NCBI RefSeq assembly: GCF_022698145.1
Contig: NZ_JALDAX010000013.1
Coordinates: forward strand, 62,001 to 126,000
Direction: 5' to 3'
DNA length: 64,000 nt
DNA from: Streptomyces spinosisporus
Lineage (GTDB): Bacteria; Actinomycetota; Actinomycetes; Streptomycetales; Streptomycetaceae
Of the stretch, positions 1-11,872 are shown in pieces. The notes below the pieces were generated by a model. That model saw only the letters and a program-made list of their open reading frames with translations. It made no database searches and was not told the DNA's origin. Position 1 is the first letter of the stretch, and every line of letters starts with the position of its first letter. The position numbers and the translations under genes are program-made.

Positions 1-219
1 GCCGCCAGTGCCGCCATCTGGAAGCTCTCCCGCCGCGAGGTCGTCGACGCCACGAACGTCAACGACACCGAGGAGCCGGCCGGCGTGGTGACCACGGCGA
101 TCGCCGCCGTGACCCCGCCGCCCGCGGCCACGGTGACCGAGGAGCTGACGGCCACCGTCCCCGCCCCGGTCACGACCGCCACCCCCGAGTCGGCGACCCC
201 GCCGGCCGCGACCGTCTGA
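1..219 (+). CDS. C-terminal end of a probable inorganic phosphate transporter (PiT-like), partial
   Basis: An open frame runs from the first base to a TGA at 217-219, giving 72 codons of a gene that starts outside the window. The visible tail begins AAIWKLSRREVVDATNVND and then becomes a Pro/Ala/Thr/Val-rich stretch, which looks like a cytoplasmic or linker tail after a last membrane helix. No transporter domain is visible. The PiT assignment rests on recalled gene order in Streptomyces, where a low-affinity phosphate transporter precedes a small membrane protein of the type at 260-481 and then the cob genes. It is therefore an inference. The next gene starts 40 bp downstream with a GGAAG-type ribosome binding site. 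Confidence 0.5.
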   Translation, partial: AASAAIWKLSRREVVDATNVNDTEEPAGVVTTAIAAVTPPPAATVTEELTATVPAPVTTATPESATPPAATV

Positions 220-259
220 GCCCACCCGGCCCGACCCGGCCTGAAGGAAGAGAAGCAGC

Positions 260-481
260 ATGAAGATCGACTGGGCAGCTCTGGGCTCCGTCTTCGGCGT
301 CAGCCTCGCGGTCACCGTGGGCCTCGTCGCCCTGTTCACCCTCGGCATCATGGGCCTGTCGCACCGCGAGCGCGCGGCAGCCCAGGGCAACTCGGCGACC
401 CTCGCGGTCACGGGCGCGTACGTGGCCTTCGCGGGGTGTGTGGCGGCGGTGGCGTACGGGATCTCGCTGATCGTGGCCTGA
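260..481 (+). CDS. Small two-helix membrane protein
   Basis: This 73-residue protein has two clear hydrophobic segments, at about residues 7-32 (SVFGVSLAVTVGLVALFTLG region) and 48-72 (TGAYVAFAGCVAAVAYGISL region). A short charged loop (SHRERAAAQGNS) joins them. Nothing suggests catalysis. It starts 40 bp after the upstream transporter-like gene behind GAAGGAAGAG and ends just before a strong hairpin terminator, so it is probably the last gene of that transcript. Small proteins of this kind sit next to PiT transporters in Streptomyces, which suggests an accessory or regulatory subunit, but that role is not established from the sequence. Confidence 0.8.
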   Translation: MKIDWAALGSVFGVSLAVTVGLVALFTLGIMGLSHRERAAAQGNSATLAVTGAYVAFAGCVAAVAYGISLIVA

Positions 482-500
482 CACAACAGCCCCACGAGTC

Positions 501-538
501 GGGCCGGGACACTCCTTTGAGTGACCCGGCCCCTTTTT
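501..538 (+). terminator. Strong intrinsic terminator
   Basis: GGGCCGGG at 501-508 pairs with CCCGGCCC at 525-532. An inner CACTC/GAGTG stem and a CTTT loop extend the hairpin, and five T residues follow immediately. This is one of the few textbook stem plus T-tract terminators in the window. It closes the transporter / small membrane protein unit. Confidence 0.85.
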
Positions 539-591
539 GACGTGCCAAAAGGCCGAATGCCGGTGCTCGGCCAACCCTACCCATGGAAAAG

Positions 592-603
592 TGACATGTG
601 TCA
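592..603. promoter_or_regulatory. Short palindrome upstream of the DUF5753 regulator gene
   Basis: TGACA (592-596) and TGTCA (599-603) form a perfect 5-bp inverted repeat with a 2-bp spacer. It lies about 100 bp upstream of the regulator start at 702, in a locally AT-richer segment. It could be an autoregulatory operator or a promoter element. Only the symmetry supports this. Confidence 0.25.
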
Positions 604-701
604 TAATGCCAACTGGCCGTCCGCACACATCACTTACCCATATGGCATCCAGCCCTGTGCAGCGTGATATGTGGCCCTGACGGTCACTGAGGAGCAAGGT
701 C

Positions 702-1559
702 ATGCCCAGGGAAGTCGATCCCAGCCTCAACCGCCGCAAACTCCGTCTCGAACTACGCAGCCTCCGTGAAGCCACGGGAGAGAGCCGAGATCAGGTCGCG
801 CAGGCACTCGAGTGGTCGGTCTCCAAGCTCATCCGGATCGAGGGCGGCACGGTCAGCATGTCCGTCACGGATCTGCGAGCGCTGCTGCAGCACTACGGCG
901 TGGCGGACGAGGAGTTGAAGGCCGACCTGGAGGCTGCCGCCCGCGGTTCGAAAGGGCCGAACTGGTGGGCCGGGTTCCGCTCCATCGTCGACCGCGGTTA
1001 CGACCAGTACCTGGGGTTCGAGAGTGCCGCCGCCTCGATCCGCACCTATCACCCCGTCATCGTCCCCGGCCTGCTGCAGACCGAGGACTACGCGATGGCC
1101 ATGCTGAGCACTCGTCTCGAACAGCCGCTGGCCCGCAGGCTCGTCGAACTGCGCATGGAACGCCAGGAGCGGGCCTTCGGCAGCGACACTCCTCCCTGGA
1201 CCTTCTTCGTTCTCGACGAGGCCGCTCTGCGTCGGCAGGTCGGTGGAGGCATGGTGCAGCGCAACCAGCTCCGGCACCTGATCGAGATGGCGTCACGGCC
1301 ACGGGTCGAGCTCAAGGTCCTCCCGTTCACCGCGCCCGCCCACTACTCGACCCTCGGCAGCTTCATCCTCCTCGGCTACGAGGGCGAGGAGGACGTTCTG
1401 TATCTGGAGACGTACGCGAGCAACCAGTCGATCCGGGACGACCACGAGGCCGTGGTGCCCTACCAGGAATGTTTCGAGTACCTGCGTGAGACCGCCATCG
1501 GCGGTGAACCGGCCATCTCGCTGATCGAGCAGATCAGGGAAGGCACCGACACCAGCTGA
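702..1559 (+). CDS. Helix-turn-helix regulator with DUF5753 domain
   Basis: This 285-residue protein has an N-terminal XRE-like helix-turn-helix at about residues 10-70 (LRLELRSLREATGESRDQVA, then the WSVSKLIRIEGG recognition region). The C-terminal DUF5753 domain at about 95-275 carries the family signature YHPVIVPGLLQTEDYA. Streptomyces encodes dozens of these, usually paired with a small DUF397 protein in WhiJ-like or Scr1-type modules. A DUF397 gene lies nearby at 2420-2635 but on the opposite strand and separated by two membrane-protein genes, so a direct pairing is unproven. The ATG is preceded by GAGGAGCAAGG, a plausible ribosome binding site. The target genes are unknown. Confidence 0.9.
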   Translation: MPREVDPSLNRRKLRLELRSLREATGESRDQVAQALEWSVSKLIRIEGGTVSMSVTDLRALLQHYGVADEELKADLEAAARGSKGPNWWAGFRSIVDRGYDQYLGFESAAASIRTYHPVIVPGLLQTEDYAMAMLSTRLEQPLARRLVELRMERQERAFGSDTPPWTFFVLDEAALRRQVGGGMVQRNQLRHLIEMASRPRVELKVLPFTAPAHYSTLGSFILLGYEGEEDVLYLETYASNQSIRDDHEAVVPYQECFEYLRETAIGGEPAISLIEQIREGTDTS

Positions 1560-1602
1560 TCCCCGTACCCGAGGAGTCCGGGGCAGAAGAAGGGGCCACA
1601 CT

Positions 1603-2154
1603 ATGCCGGCCGCTTGGCGAGAGTGGTTGCGACGAGTTCTGGCAGCCATCACGAACGTCCCGGGCGGCACCGTTGGTGCGGAAGGGACTGCAGGCGCCGA
1701 CGGGTCCGGTGGTGGATCCCCCGAACCGGCACCGGGCTCCTGTTCGTCGACCGAACAGCCGGCGCCGGGCCCCACCTACAACGGCCTCGTCGAGCACGCC
1801 ATCGACGACGAGGGCCGGACCACCAGGATGGACACGCTGGACCGCCACCGCACGGACGACCACATCCGGCTGATGCGGGCGACCGTCATCTACTGCACCG
1901 GCGGTGTGGTCGTGCTGGTGATCCTCCTGGCGGGACTGGCCACGGTGCTCGGCCTGTTCCACGTCACCTCGCCCGTGGTGCTCGGGCCGGTCCTGTCCGG
2001 GGCCATGACACTGGTCGTGGCGACGGGCTATCGGCTCGGGCGGCTGCTGTCGTCGCTGACCCGAGCGGGCCACGCGGTCATCCCCGAGGACAGAAGGGCC
2101 GTCGCGCCCGACGCACCGCCCGCATCCGGACCTACCGTCGGTGATCGTTCCTGA
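1603..2154 (+). CDS. Putative membrane protein of unknown function
   Basis: This is a 183-residue protein. The first ~90 residues are hydrophilic and rich in Gly, Pro and Ser, with an internal segment around residues 60-90 that is charged (EHAIDDEGRTTRMDTLDRHR). Two hydrophobic helices follow at about residues 95-120 (YCTGGVVVLVILLAGLATVL) and 125-147 (SPVVLGPVLSGAMTLVVATG). A charged C-terminal tail comes after them. The layout suggests a cytoplasmic N-terminal half anchored by a hairpin of two membrane helices. An overlapping open frame at 1614-2144 lacks this organisation and is taken as a shadow. The 3' end overlaps the convergent gene at 2132-2401 by 23 bp. Confidence 0.65.
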   Translation: MPAAWREWLRRVLAAITNVPGGTVGAEGTAGADGSGGGSPEPAPGSCSSTEQPAPGPTYNGLVEHAIDDEGRTTRMDTLDRHRTDDHIRLMRATVIYCTGGVVVLVILLAGLATVLGLFHVTSPVVLGPVLSGAMTLVVATGYRLGRLLSSLTRAGHAVIPEDRRAVAPDAPPASGPTVGDRS

Positions 2155-2401
2155 GGCCGGCGAACCCCCGCCACACTCCCGCGCTCAGCGCCACCGTGGC
2201 GGCGACCGCGACCCAGATGACGACCCGCGGCCCCGAAGCCGGAACGAGCAGCGACGCCACACCGCCGACGATGGTGGCGACCACACCGGCAAGAGCGAAG
2301 AACACCACGGGCACTGCGGCTGCTCTGTCCGAAACCGCTGCTGCGTCCTGGCTCGAAGCCCCCCTGCTCCGCAGCTCGATCGAGTGATGGCCGTTCAACA
2401 C
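2132..2401 (-). CDS. Small two-helix membrane protein
   Basis: This 89-residue protein has two hydrophobic stretches, at about residues 29-52 (AVPVVFFALAGVVATIVGGV region) and 60-80 (VVIWVAVAATVALSAGVWRG). Its hydrophilic N-terminus contains a short Asp/Arg-rich segment, and it ends in a basic tail. It has no recognisable domain. The gene converges on the membrane-protein gene at 1603-2154 and lies just downstream of the DUF397 gene on the same strand (18-bp gap), so the two may share a transcript. Confidence 0.6.
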   Translation of the reverse strand: MLNGHHSIELRSRGASSQDAAAVSDRAAAVPVVFFALAGVVATIVGGVASLLVPASGPRVVIWVAVAATVALSAGVWRGFAGLRNDHRR

Positions 2402-2419
2402 CTGACACTTCCCCCCGGG

Positions 2420-2635
2420 TCACGTCCCTCTGCCGGTCACTGCACCGCCGGCCCGCAGCATTCCCAAGAACGCCCGCCACGATGCGCGGGACAACGACAC
2501 CACCGCTGTGTTCGGATTCCGTGAGTCGCGGACGGCCACCGTGCTTCCGAGGAAGGCCACTTCGACACATTCACCGTTCGTACCGCTGTAACTGCTCTTG
2601 CGCCACAACCACGGAGAACCCTTCGCATGGGTCAC
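2420..2635 (-). CDS. DUF397 domain protein
   Basis: This is a 71-residue DUF397 protein with the signature WRKSSYSGTNGECVEVA near the N-terminus, then VAVRDSRNP, and SRASWRAFL near the end. I chose the GTG at 2635 because GGAGGAGG sits 5-6 bp upstream. A longer frame reaches 2719 but adds 28 residues with no family similarity. DUF397 proteins in Streptomyces are usually encoded beside DUF5753/HTH regulators and act with them as small partner or antitoxin-like proteins. Here the nearest such regulator is at 702-1559 on the other strand. Confidence 0.8.
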   Translation of the reverse strand: MTHAKGSPWLWRKSSYSGTNGECVEVAFLGSTVAVRDSRNPNTAVVSLSRASWRAFLGMLRAGGAVTGRGT

Positions 2636-2924
2636 GCCGACCTCCTCCGTCAGAGAGCCGACGTCCCCCGACCCTGTCCATCGTCGTTCGCCCACGTCGT
2701 CGCACCATAGCTCCGCCACGCCATGCCGCCCAGAGGGACGGCAGGAGCGGCCGTGCGGGGGTCACGACCTGGAACCACATACTCGTGGACCGCTCTCACT
2801 TTGTTACTTCGAGTCTAAGAAGGCCTGAATTCGTCGCCTAGCGACATTCCGGCCCCTGTGTGGGTCCTGACACACTCCTCTCCGCAGGTCAACGGCAAGT
2901 TGACTGGAATTCGCGCACCATGGT
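2636..2924. other. Gene-poor stretch between DUF397 gene and cob riboswitch
   Basis: About 290 bp with no gene I can support. It must hold the divergent promoters for the minus-strand DUF397 gene and the plus-strand cob transcript. A perfect inverted repeat, GTCGC-CTA-GCGAC, lies at 2833-2845 in a locally AT-richer patch and is a candidate operator. TTGACT at about 2900 could be a -35 element for the cob leader, but I could not find a convincing -10. Confidence 0.4.
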
Positions 2925-3045
2925 GGACTGCCGGAGCCAATACGGCGGCAAGAGAGGAAGCCGGTGGAAGTCCGGCGCGGTCCCGCCACTGTCACCGGGG
3001 TAGGTAGCCCCGGGAGCCAGGAACTCTCACCGCCGGTCTCGTCGA
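2925..3045 (+). promoter_or_regulatory. Cobalamin riboswitch (B12 box leader) of the cob operon
   Basis: The segment carries conserved landmarks of the cobalamin aptamer in order. GAGGAAGCCGGTGGAAGTCC at about 2953-2972 leads into GGCGCGGTCCCGCCACTGT (the CCCGCCACTGT core ends near 2992), and a GAGCCAGGA/CCGCCGGTC region at about 3013-3038 matches the B12-box strand. It lies upstream of cobD on the same strand, where a B12-responsive element would repress cobalamin synthesis. No intrinsic terminator is obvious behind it, so it may control translation. That the aptamer is present is clear; the mechanism is inferred. Boundaries are approximate. Confidence 0.9.
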
Positions 3046-3082
3046 ACCAGGGCGTGGACACCCTGAGTGAGGACATATCGCC

Positions 3083-3172
3083 ATGCGCGGCTGCCAGTTG
3101 AGGACCTCCGGGGTGCGCCCCCGGGCCGTCCGGGTCGACACCCGAAGTCTGTTCCTCTCCACGGCCGGCTGA
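3083..3172 (+). CDS. Possible 29-codon leader peptide between riboswitch and cobD
   Basis: An ATG at 3083 sits 9-10 bp after GTGAGGA and opens a 29-codon frame (start MRGCQLRTSG, end LFLSTAG) that stops at 3170-3172, only 4 bp before the cobD ATG. The peptide is basic, with five Arg residues and one Cys. The ribosome binding site and the tight spacing to cobD suggest it could couple riboswitch state to cobD translation. It has no family similarity I recognise and could be fortuitous. Confidence 0.35.
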   Translation: MRGCQLRTSGVRPRAVRVDTRSLFLSTAG

Positions 3173-3176
3173 GCCG

Positions 3177-4115
3177 ATGCGTGCCGGTCGCGTCTTCGCG
3201 TACGGCGCCGCCGCCGGGCTTCTCGGTGACCATCTCCTCGGCGATCCGCGCCGCGGGCATCCGGTCGCCGCGTTCGGGCGGGCCGCCGGGGCGGTGGAGA
3301 AGGTGCTGTGGCGGGACCACCGCGGGTGGGGCGCGCTGCACACCGCCGTGTGCGTCGGCGGTGCCGTGGCGCTCGGTGCCGTGGCGCAGCGGGCCGTACG
3401 GGCCTCCGCTGCCGCCTCCGTCGCGCTGACCGCCGCCGCCACCTGGGCCGTGGTCGGCGGGACCTCGCTCGCGCGCGAGGCCCGGGGCATCGCGTACGCC
3501 CTGGAGCGCGGCGACGTCGAGGGCGCCCGCGCGCGGCTGCCGCATCTGTGCGGGCGCGATCCGCAGGCGCTGGACGCCGACGGGATCGCGCGGGCCGTGG
3601 TCGAGTCCGTCGCCGAGAACACCTCCGACGCGGTCGTGGGGGCGCTCGTGTGGGGCGGCGTCGGCGGGGTGCCGGGGCTGCTCGGCTTCCGCGCGGTCAA
3701 CACGCTCGACGCCATGGTGGGGCACAGATCGCCCAAGTACCTGCGCTACGGCTGGGCTTCCGCCCGCCTCGACGACGTCGCCGGGTGGCCCGGCGCCCGC
3801 CTCACCGCCGTACTGGCGACCGTCGCGGGCGGCGATCCCCGCGCGGCCGTGCGCGCCTGGCGTACCGACGCGGGCAAACACCCGAGCCCCAACGCCGGCC
3901 CCGTGGAGGCCTCGTTCGCGGGCGCCCTCGGCGTTCGGCTCGGCGGGACCCTGTCCTACGGCGGGCGCGTCGAGCACCGGCCCGTCCTCAACGCCCACGG
4001 CCGCACCGTCACCGTCCCGGACATCGAACGGGCCGTACGACTCTCCCGACGAGTCGGCCTCCTCGCGCTCGGCGCCGCCGCCGCCGTACGCCTCGTGAAA
4101 GGGCATCGCTCATGA
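3177..4115 (+). CDS. cobD: Adenosylcobinamide-phosphate synthase CobD/CbiB
   Basis: This 312-residue integral membrane enzyme attaches aminopropanol (or its phosphate) to adenosylcobyric acid to make cobinamide (phosphate). Family hallmarks are GDHLLGDPRRGHPVAAFGR near the N-terminus, the VVESVAENTSDAVVGALVW motif at about residue 141, FRAVNTLDAMVGHR at about 170 and GKHPSPNAGPVEASFAGALG at about 237. Several hydrophobic segments separate these motifs. It is the first gene behind the riboswitch, and its TGA overlaps the cobQ ATG (ATGA). Length is normal for the family. Confidence 0.95.
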   Translation: MRAGRVFAYGAAAGLLGDHLLGDPRRGHPVAAFGRAAGAVEKVLWRDHRGWGALHTAVCVGGAVALGAVAQRAVRASAAASVALTAAATWAVVGGTSLAREARGIAYALERGDVEGARARLPHLCGRDPQALDADGIARAVVESVAENTSDAVVGALVWGGVGGVPGLLGFRAVNTLDAMVGHRSPKYLRYGWASARLDDVAGWPGARLTAVLATVAGGDPRAAVRAWRTDAGKHPSPNAGPVEASFAGALGVRLGGTLSYGGRVEHRPVLNAHGRTVTVPDIERAVRLSRRVGLLALGAAAAVRLVKGHRS

Positions 4116-5619
4116 ACGGCGGGGGGCTCCTCGTCGCCGGCACCACTTCCGACGCGGGCAAGAGTGTCGTCACCGCCGGGATCTGCCGCTGGCTCGTGCG
4201 GCAGGGGGTGAAGGTCGCGCCCTTCAAGGCGCAGAACATGTCCCTCAATTCGTTCGTGACGCGGGAGGGTGCCGAGATCGGGCGGGCCCAGGCGATGCAG
4301 GCGCAGGCGTGCCGGGTGGAGCCGACCGCGCTGATGAACCCGGTGCTGCTCAAGCCCGGTGGGGAGAAGAGCAGTCAGGTCGTGCTCATGGGCCGGCCCG
4401 TGGGCGAGATGAGTGCGCGCGGGTATCACGGGGGGCGGCAGCAGCAACTCCTCGGGACCGTGCTCGACTGTCTCGCCGAGTTGCGGGGCACGTATGACGC
4501 GGTGATCTGTGAGGGGGCGGGGAGTCCGGCGGAGATCAATCTGCGGCGGACCGACATCGTGAACATGGGGATCGCGCGGAATGCGCGGCTGCCCGTGCTC
4601 GTCGTCGGGGACATCGACCGCGGCGGCGTCTTCGCCTCCTTCTTCGGGACCGTCGCCCTGCTCTCCCCCGAGGACCAGGAGTTCGTCGCCGGGTTCCTCG
4701 TCAACAAGTTCCGGGGGGACGTGAGCCTGCTGGAGCCCGGGCTCGACATGCTGCACGGGCTCACCGGGCGGCACACGTACGGCGTGCTGCCCTTCCGGCA
4801 CGGGCTCGGCATCGACGAGGAGGACGGGCTGAGGGTCTCCTTGCGGGGGACCGTACGGGAGTCGAACGTCGCCCCGCCCGTCGGCGAGGACGTCCTGCGC
4901 GTCGCCGTCTGTGCCGTCCCCCTCATGTCCAACTTCACCGACGTGGACGCCCTGGCCGCCGAACCCGGCGTCGTGGTGCGGTTCGTGGACCGGCCGGAGG
5001 AGGTGGCCGACGCGGACCTCGTCGTCGTACCGGGGACCCGGGGGACGGTGCGGGCCCTGGAGTGGCTGCGCGAGCGGGGTCTTGCCCAGGCCCTGGTCCG
5101 CAGAGCCGCCGAGCGAAGGCCCACGCTCGGCATCTGCGGCGGCTTCCAGATCCTCGGCGAACGCATCGAGGACGAGGTCGAGTCGCGGGCCGGCGAGGTC
5201 CCAGGGCTCGGAATCCTGCCCGTGCGGGTGCGGTTCGCCCGCGAGAAGACCCTGACCCGCCCGGTGGGCGAGGCCCTCGGTGAGCGGGTCGAGGGCTACG
5301 AGATCCATCACGGGGTCGCCTCGGTCGACGGCGGCGAGACCTTCCTGGACGGCTGCCGCGTCGGACAGACCTGGGGCACGCACTGGCACGGTTCGCTGGA
5401 GTCGGACGGCTTCCGGCGGGCCTTCCTGCGCGAGGTGGCGGCCGCCGCGGGCCGCCGTTTCGTCCCGGCCCCCGACACCTCGTTCGCCGCGCTGCGCGAG
5501 GAGCAGCTCGACCGGCTCGGCGACCTGATCGAACAGCACGCGGACACGGACGCGCTGTGGCGGCTCATCGAGTCCGGCGCGCCGCAAGGACTGCCTTTCA
5601 TTCCACCGGGAGCGCCCGC

Positions 5620-5623
<4 letters not shown>
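4112..5623 (+). CDS. cobQ: Cobyric acid synthase CobQ/CbiP
   Basis: This 503-residue glutamine-dependent enzyme amidates the b, d, e and g side chains of adenosylcobyrinic acid a,c-diamide. The N-terminal dethiobiotin-synthetase-like ATPase has the P-loop GTTSDAGKSVVTAG at about residues 8-21 and the KAQNMSLNSFVT motif. The C-terminal class I glutamine amidotransferase domain has GICGGFQILGE with the catalytic Cys and a GTHWHG histidine near the end. The ATG at 4112 overlaps the cobD stop. Upstream codons in the same frame are a shadow of cobD. The stop overlaps cobN by 4 bp, indicating translational coupling. Confidence 0.96.
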
Positions 5624-9269
<3,646 letters not shown>

Positions 9270-9273
<4 letters not shown>

Positions 9274-11273
9274 CCACCCCGTTCCCCTTTACGGCCGTGG
9301 TCGGCCAGGACGACCTGCGGCTCGCGCTGCTGCTGAACGCCGTCTCCCCGGCGGTCGGCGGTGTGCTGGTGCGCGGTGAGAAGGGCACCGCCAAGTCGAC
9401 GGCCGTGCGCGCCCTTTCGGCGCTGATGCCGCACCTCGACGTCGTCTCCGGGTGCCGCTTCTCCTGTGACCCGGACGCCCCCGACCCGGCCTGCCCGGAC
9501 GGTCCGCACGAGCCGGGGGCGTTCGAGACCCGCCCGGCACGGATGGTCGAACTGCCCGTCGGCGCCTCGGAGGACCGCCTCGTCGGTGCCCTGGACATCG
9601 AGCGGGCGCTGGCCGAGGGCGTCAAGGCCTTCGAGCCCGGCCTGCTCGCCGACGCGCACCGCGGCATCCTCTACGTCGACGAGGTCAACCTCCTCCACGA
9701 CCACCTGGTCGACCTGCTCCTTGACGCGGCGGCGATGGGCGCCTCGTACGTCGAGCGCGAGGGCGTCTCCGTGCGGCACGCCGCCCGCTTCCTGCTCGTG
9801 GGCACCATGAACCCCGAAGAGGGCGAGCTGCGGCCGCAGTTGCTCGACCGGTTCGGGCTGACCGTCGAGGTCGCGGCCTCCCGGGAGCCGGACCAGCGGG
9901 TGGAGGTCGTACGGCGCAGGCTCGCCTACGACGACGATCCGGCCAGGTTCGCGGCCCGTTGGGCGGGCGAGGAGGCGGCCGTACGCCAACGGATCGTCGC
10001 CGCACGGGAGTTGCTGCCCTCGGTGCGGCTAGGTGACGGGGCGCTGCGGCAGATCGCGGCGACCTGCGCCGCCTTCGAGGTGGACGGCATGCGCGCCGAC
10101 ATCGTGATGGCCCGGACGGCGACCGCGCTCGCGGCCTGGGCCGGGCGCACCGAGGTGCTCGCCGAGGACGTACGGCAGGCGGCGCTGCTCGCGCTGCCGC
10201 ATCGGCGCCGCCGCAATCCCTTCGACGCGCCGGGCCTCGACGAGGACAAGCTGGACGAGACGCTGGCGGAGTTCGCGGAGCCGGAGGAGGACGACGATCC
10301 GGACCCGGACGGTGGTCCGGATGGTCCCGGTGGTGGCGGGCAGCCGGAGCCGGACGCCGGGCCGCAGGGCGGGGACTCCGGGGCCCGTCCCGAGGCCGGC
10401 GAGGACGGCGAACCGCAGGCCTCCGGCGCCGGCGAGCAGTCCCCCGTACGCGCCTCCGAGCCCTTCCGCACCAAGGTGCTCAGCGTGCCCGGGATCGGTG
10501 AGGGGGCCGCCGGGCGGCGTTCGCGGGCGCGGACGGAGCACGGGCGGACCACGGGGGCCCGGCGGCCGCAGGGCGCGCTGACCAAGCTGCACCTGGCGGC
10601 CACCGTGCAGGCGGCCGCGCCGCATCAGCGGGCGCGCGGGCGCTCCGGACGCGGCCTTGTGGTGCGCCGGGACGATCTGCGGCAGGCGACCCGGGAGGGG
10701 CGCGAGGGCAACCTCGTGCTGTTCGTCGTGGACGCCTCCGGGTCGATGGCCGCGCGGCAGCGGATGAGCGCCGTGAAGGGCGCGGTGCTGTCGCTGCTGC
10801 TGGACGCCTACCAGCGGCGGGACAAGGTGGGGCTGGTGACGTTCCGGGGGGCCGCGGCCGAGGTGGCGCTGCCGCCCACGTCGTCCGTGGACGCGGCGGC
10901 GGCCCGCCTGGAGTCGCTGCCGACCGGCGGGCGCACCCCGCTGGCGGCCGGGCTGCTCAAGGCCCATGACGTGCTGCGGGTGGAACGGCTCAGGGATCCG
11001 GCGCGGCGCGCGCTGGTGGTCCTGGTGACGGACGGGCGGGCCACGGGCGGTCCGGAGCCGGTGGCGCTCGCGGGGCGCGCGGCACGGCTGTTCGCGGCCG
11101 AGGGCACCGCTTCGGTGGTGGTCGACTGCGAGTCGGGGCCGGTACGGCTGGGGTTCGCGGGGCAGCTCGCGGGTGAACTCGGCGGCACGGCCGTGACGCT
11201 GGACGAACTGCGGGCGGACGCGATCGCCGGACTGGTGAAGGACGTGCAGGGGACTTCGAGGAGGGCCGCGTAA
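9270..11273 (+). CDS. ChlI-ChlD fusion, putative cobaltochelatase ATPase subunit
   Basis: This 667-residue protein combines a ChlI-type AAA+ domain and a ChlD-type von Willebrand A domain. The AAA+ part shows Walker A GEKGTAKST at about residues 36-44 and Walker B GILYVDEVNLL at about residue 132. A long acidic, Pro/Gly-rich linker covers about residues 335-400. The VWA domain follows, with MIDAS motif DASGSMAARQRMS at about residue 489. With no CobS or CobT present, this is the likely motor for CobN. The GTG at 9270 overlaps the cobN stop (GTGA). Magnesium-chelatase activity is a formal alternative, but the cob context argues against it. Confidence 0.9.
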
Positions 11274-11872
11274 TGCCGCAGGGGCAGCCGAGTGTCGTAC
11301 CGGACGACGGGCTGACGACGCGTCAGCGCCGCAACCGGCCACTCGTCGTCGTGCACACCGGGATCGGCAAGGGCAAGTCGACCGCCGCCTTCGGGCTCGC
11401 GCTGCGGGCCTGGAACCAGGGATGGCCGATCGGGGTGTTCCAGTTCGTCAAGTCGGCCAAGTGGAAGGTCGGCGAGGAGCGGGCGCTGCGGGTGCTCGGG
11501 GACTCCGGCGAGGGCGGGCCGGTCGCCTGGCACAAGATGGGCGAGGGCTGGTCCTGGGTGCAGCGGGACGCGCAGATGGACAACGCGGAGAAGGCACGCG
11601 AGGGCTGGGAGCAGGTCAAGCGTGACCTCGCGGCCGAGACGTACCGGCTGTACGTGCTCGACGAGTTCGCGTACCCGATGCACTGGGGGTGGGTGGACAC
11701 GGACGAGGTGGTCGACGTGCTGCGCAACCGGCCCGGGACCCAGCATGTGGTGATCACCGGGCGGAACGCGCCCGAGAAGCTCGTCGGCTTCGCCGATCTC
11801 GTGACCGACATGTCCAAGGTCAAGCACCCGATGGACGTGGGCCAGAAGGGGCAGAGGGGCATCGAGTGGTGA
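11273..11872 (+). CDS. cobO: Cob(I)yrinic acid a,c-diamide adenosyltransferase CobO
   Basis: This 199-residue CobO/BtuR (CobA of enterics) family protein transfers the 5'-deoxyadenosyl group from ATP to the corrinoid cobalt. The P-loop-like TGIGKGKSTAAFGLALRAW lies at about residues 26-44, and YVLDEFAYPMHWGWVD at about 127 contains the conserved Asp-Glu pair. ITGRNAPEKL and the C-terminal KGIEW-like ending are typical. The ATG shares a base with the upstream TAA (TAATG), and its TGA overlaps the GTG of cobB. Confidence 0.95.
   Translation: MPQGQPSVVPDDGLTTRQRRNRPLVVVHTGIGKGKSTAAFGLALRAWNQGWPIGVFQFVKSAKWKVGEERALRVLGDSGEGGPVAWHKMGEGWSWVQRDAQMDNAEKAREGWEQVKRDLAAETYRLYVLDEFAYPMHWGWVDTDEVVDVLRNRPGTQHVVITGRNAPEKLVGFADLVTDMSKVKHPMDVGQKGQRGIEW

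Noticed and set aside
1614..2144. Overlapping plus-strand frame with Arg/His-rich sequence
   Set aside because: The alternative frame at 1603-2154 has two membrane helices and normal composition; this one has neither.
2925..3045. Reading the riboswitch segment as a tRNA-like or attenuator RNA
   Set aside because: No acceptor stem or anticodon arm, no T-tract terminator; the conserved core matches the cobalamin aptamer.
3308..4111. Long open frame fused upstream of CobQ, giving a 771-residue product
   Set aside because: The extra 268 residues are an Arg/Ala-rich out-of-frame reading of cobD; the P-loop domain starts cleanly at ATG 4112, which overlaps the cobD stop.
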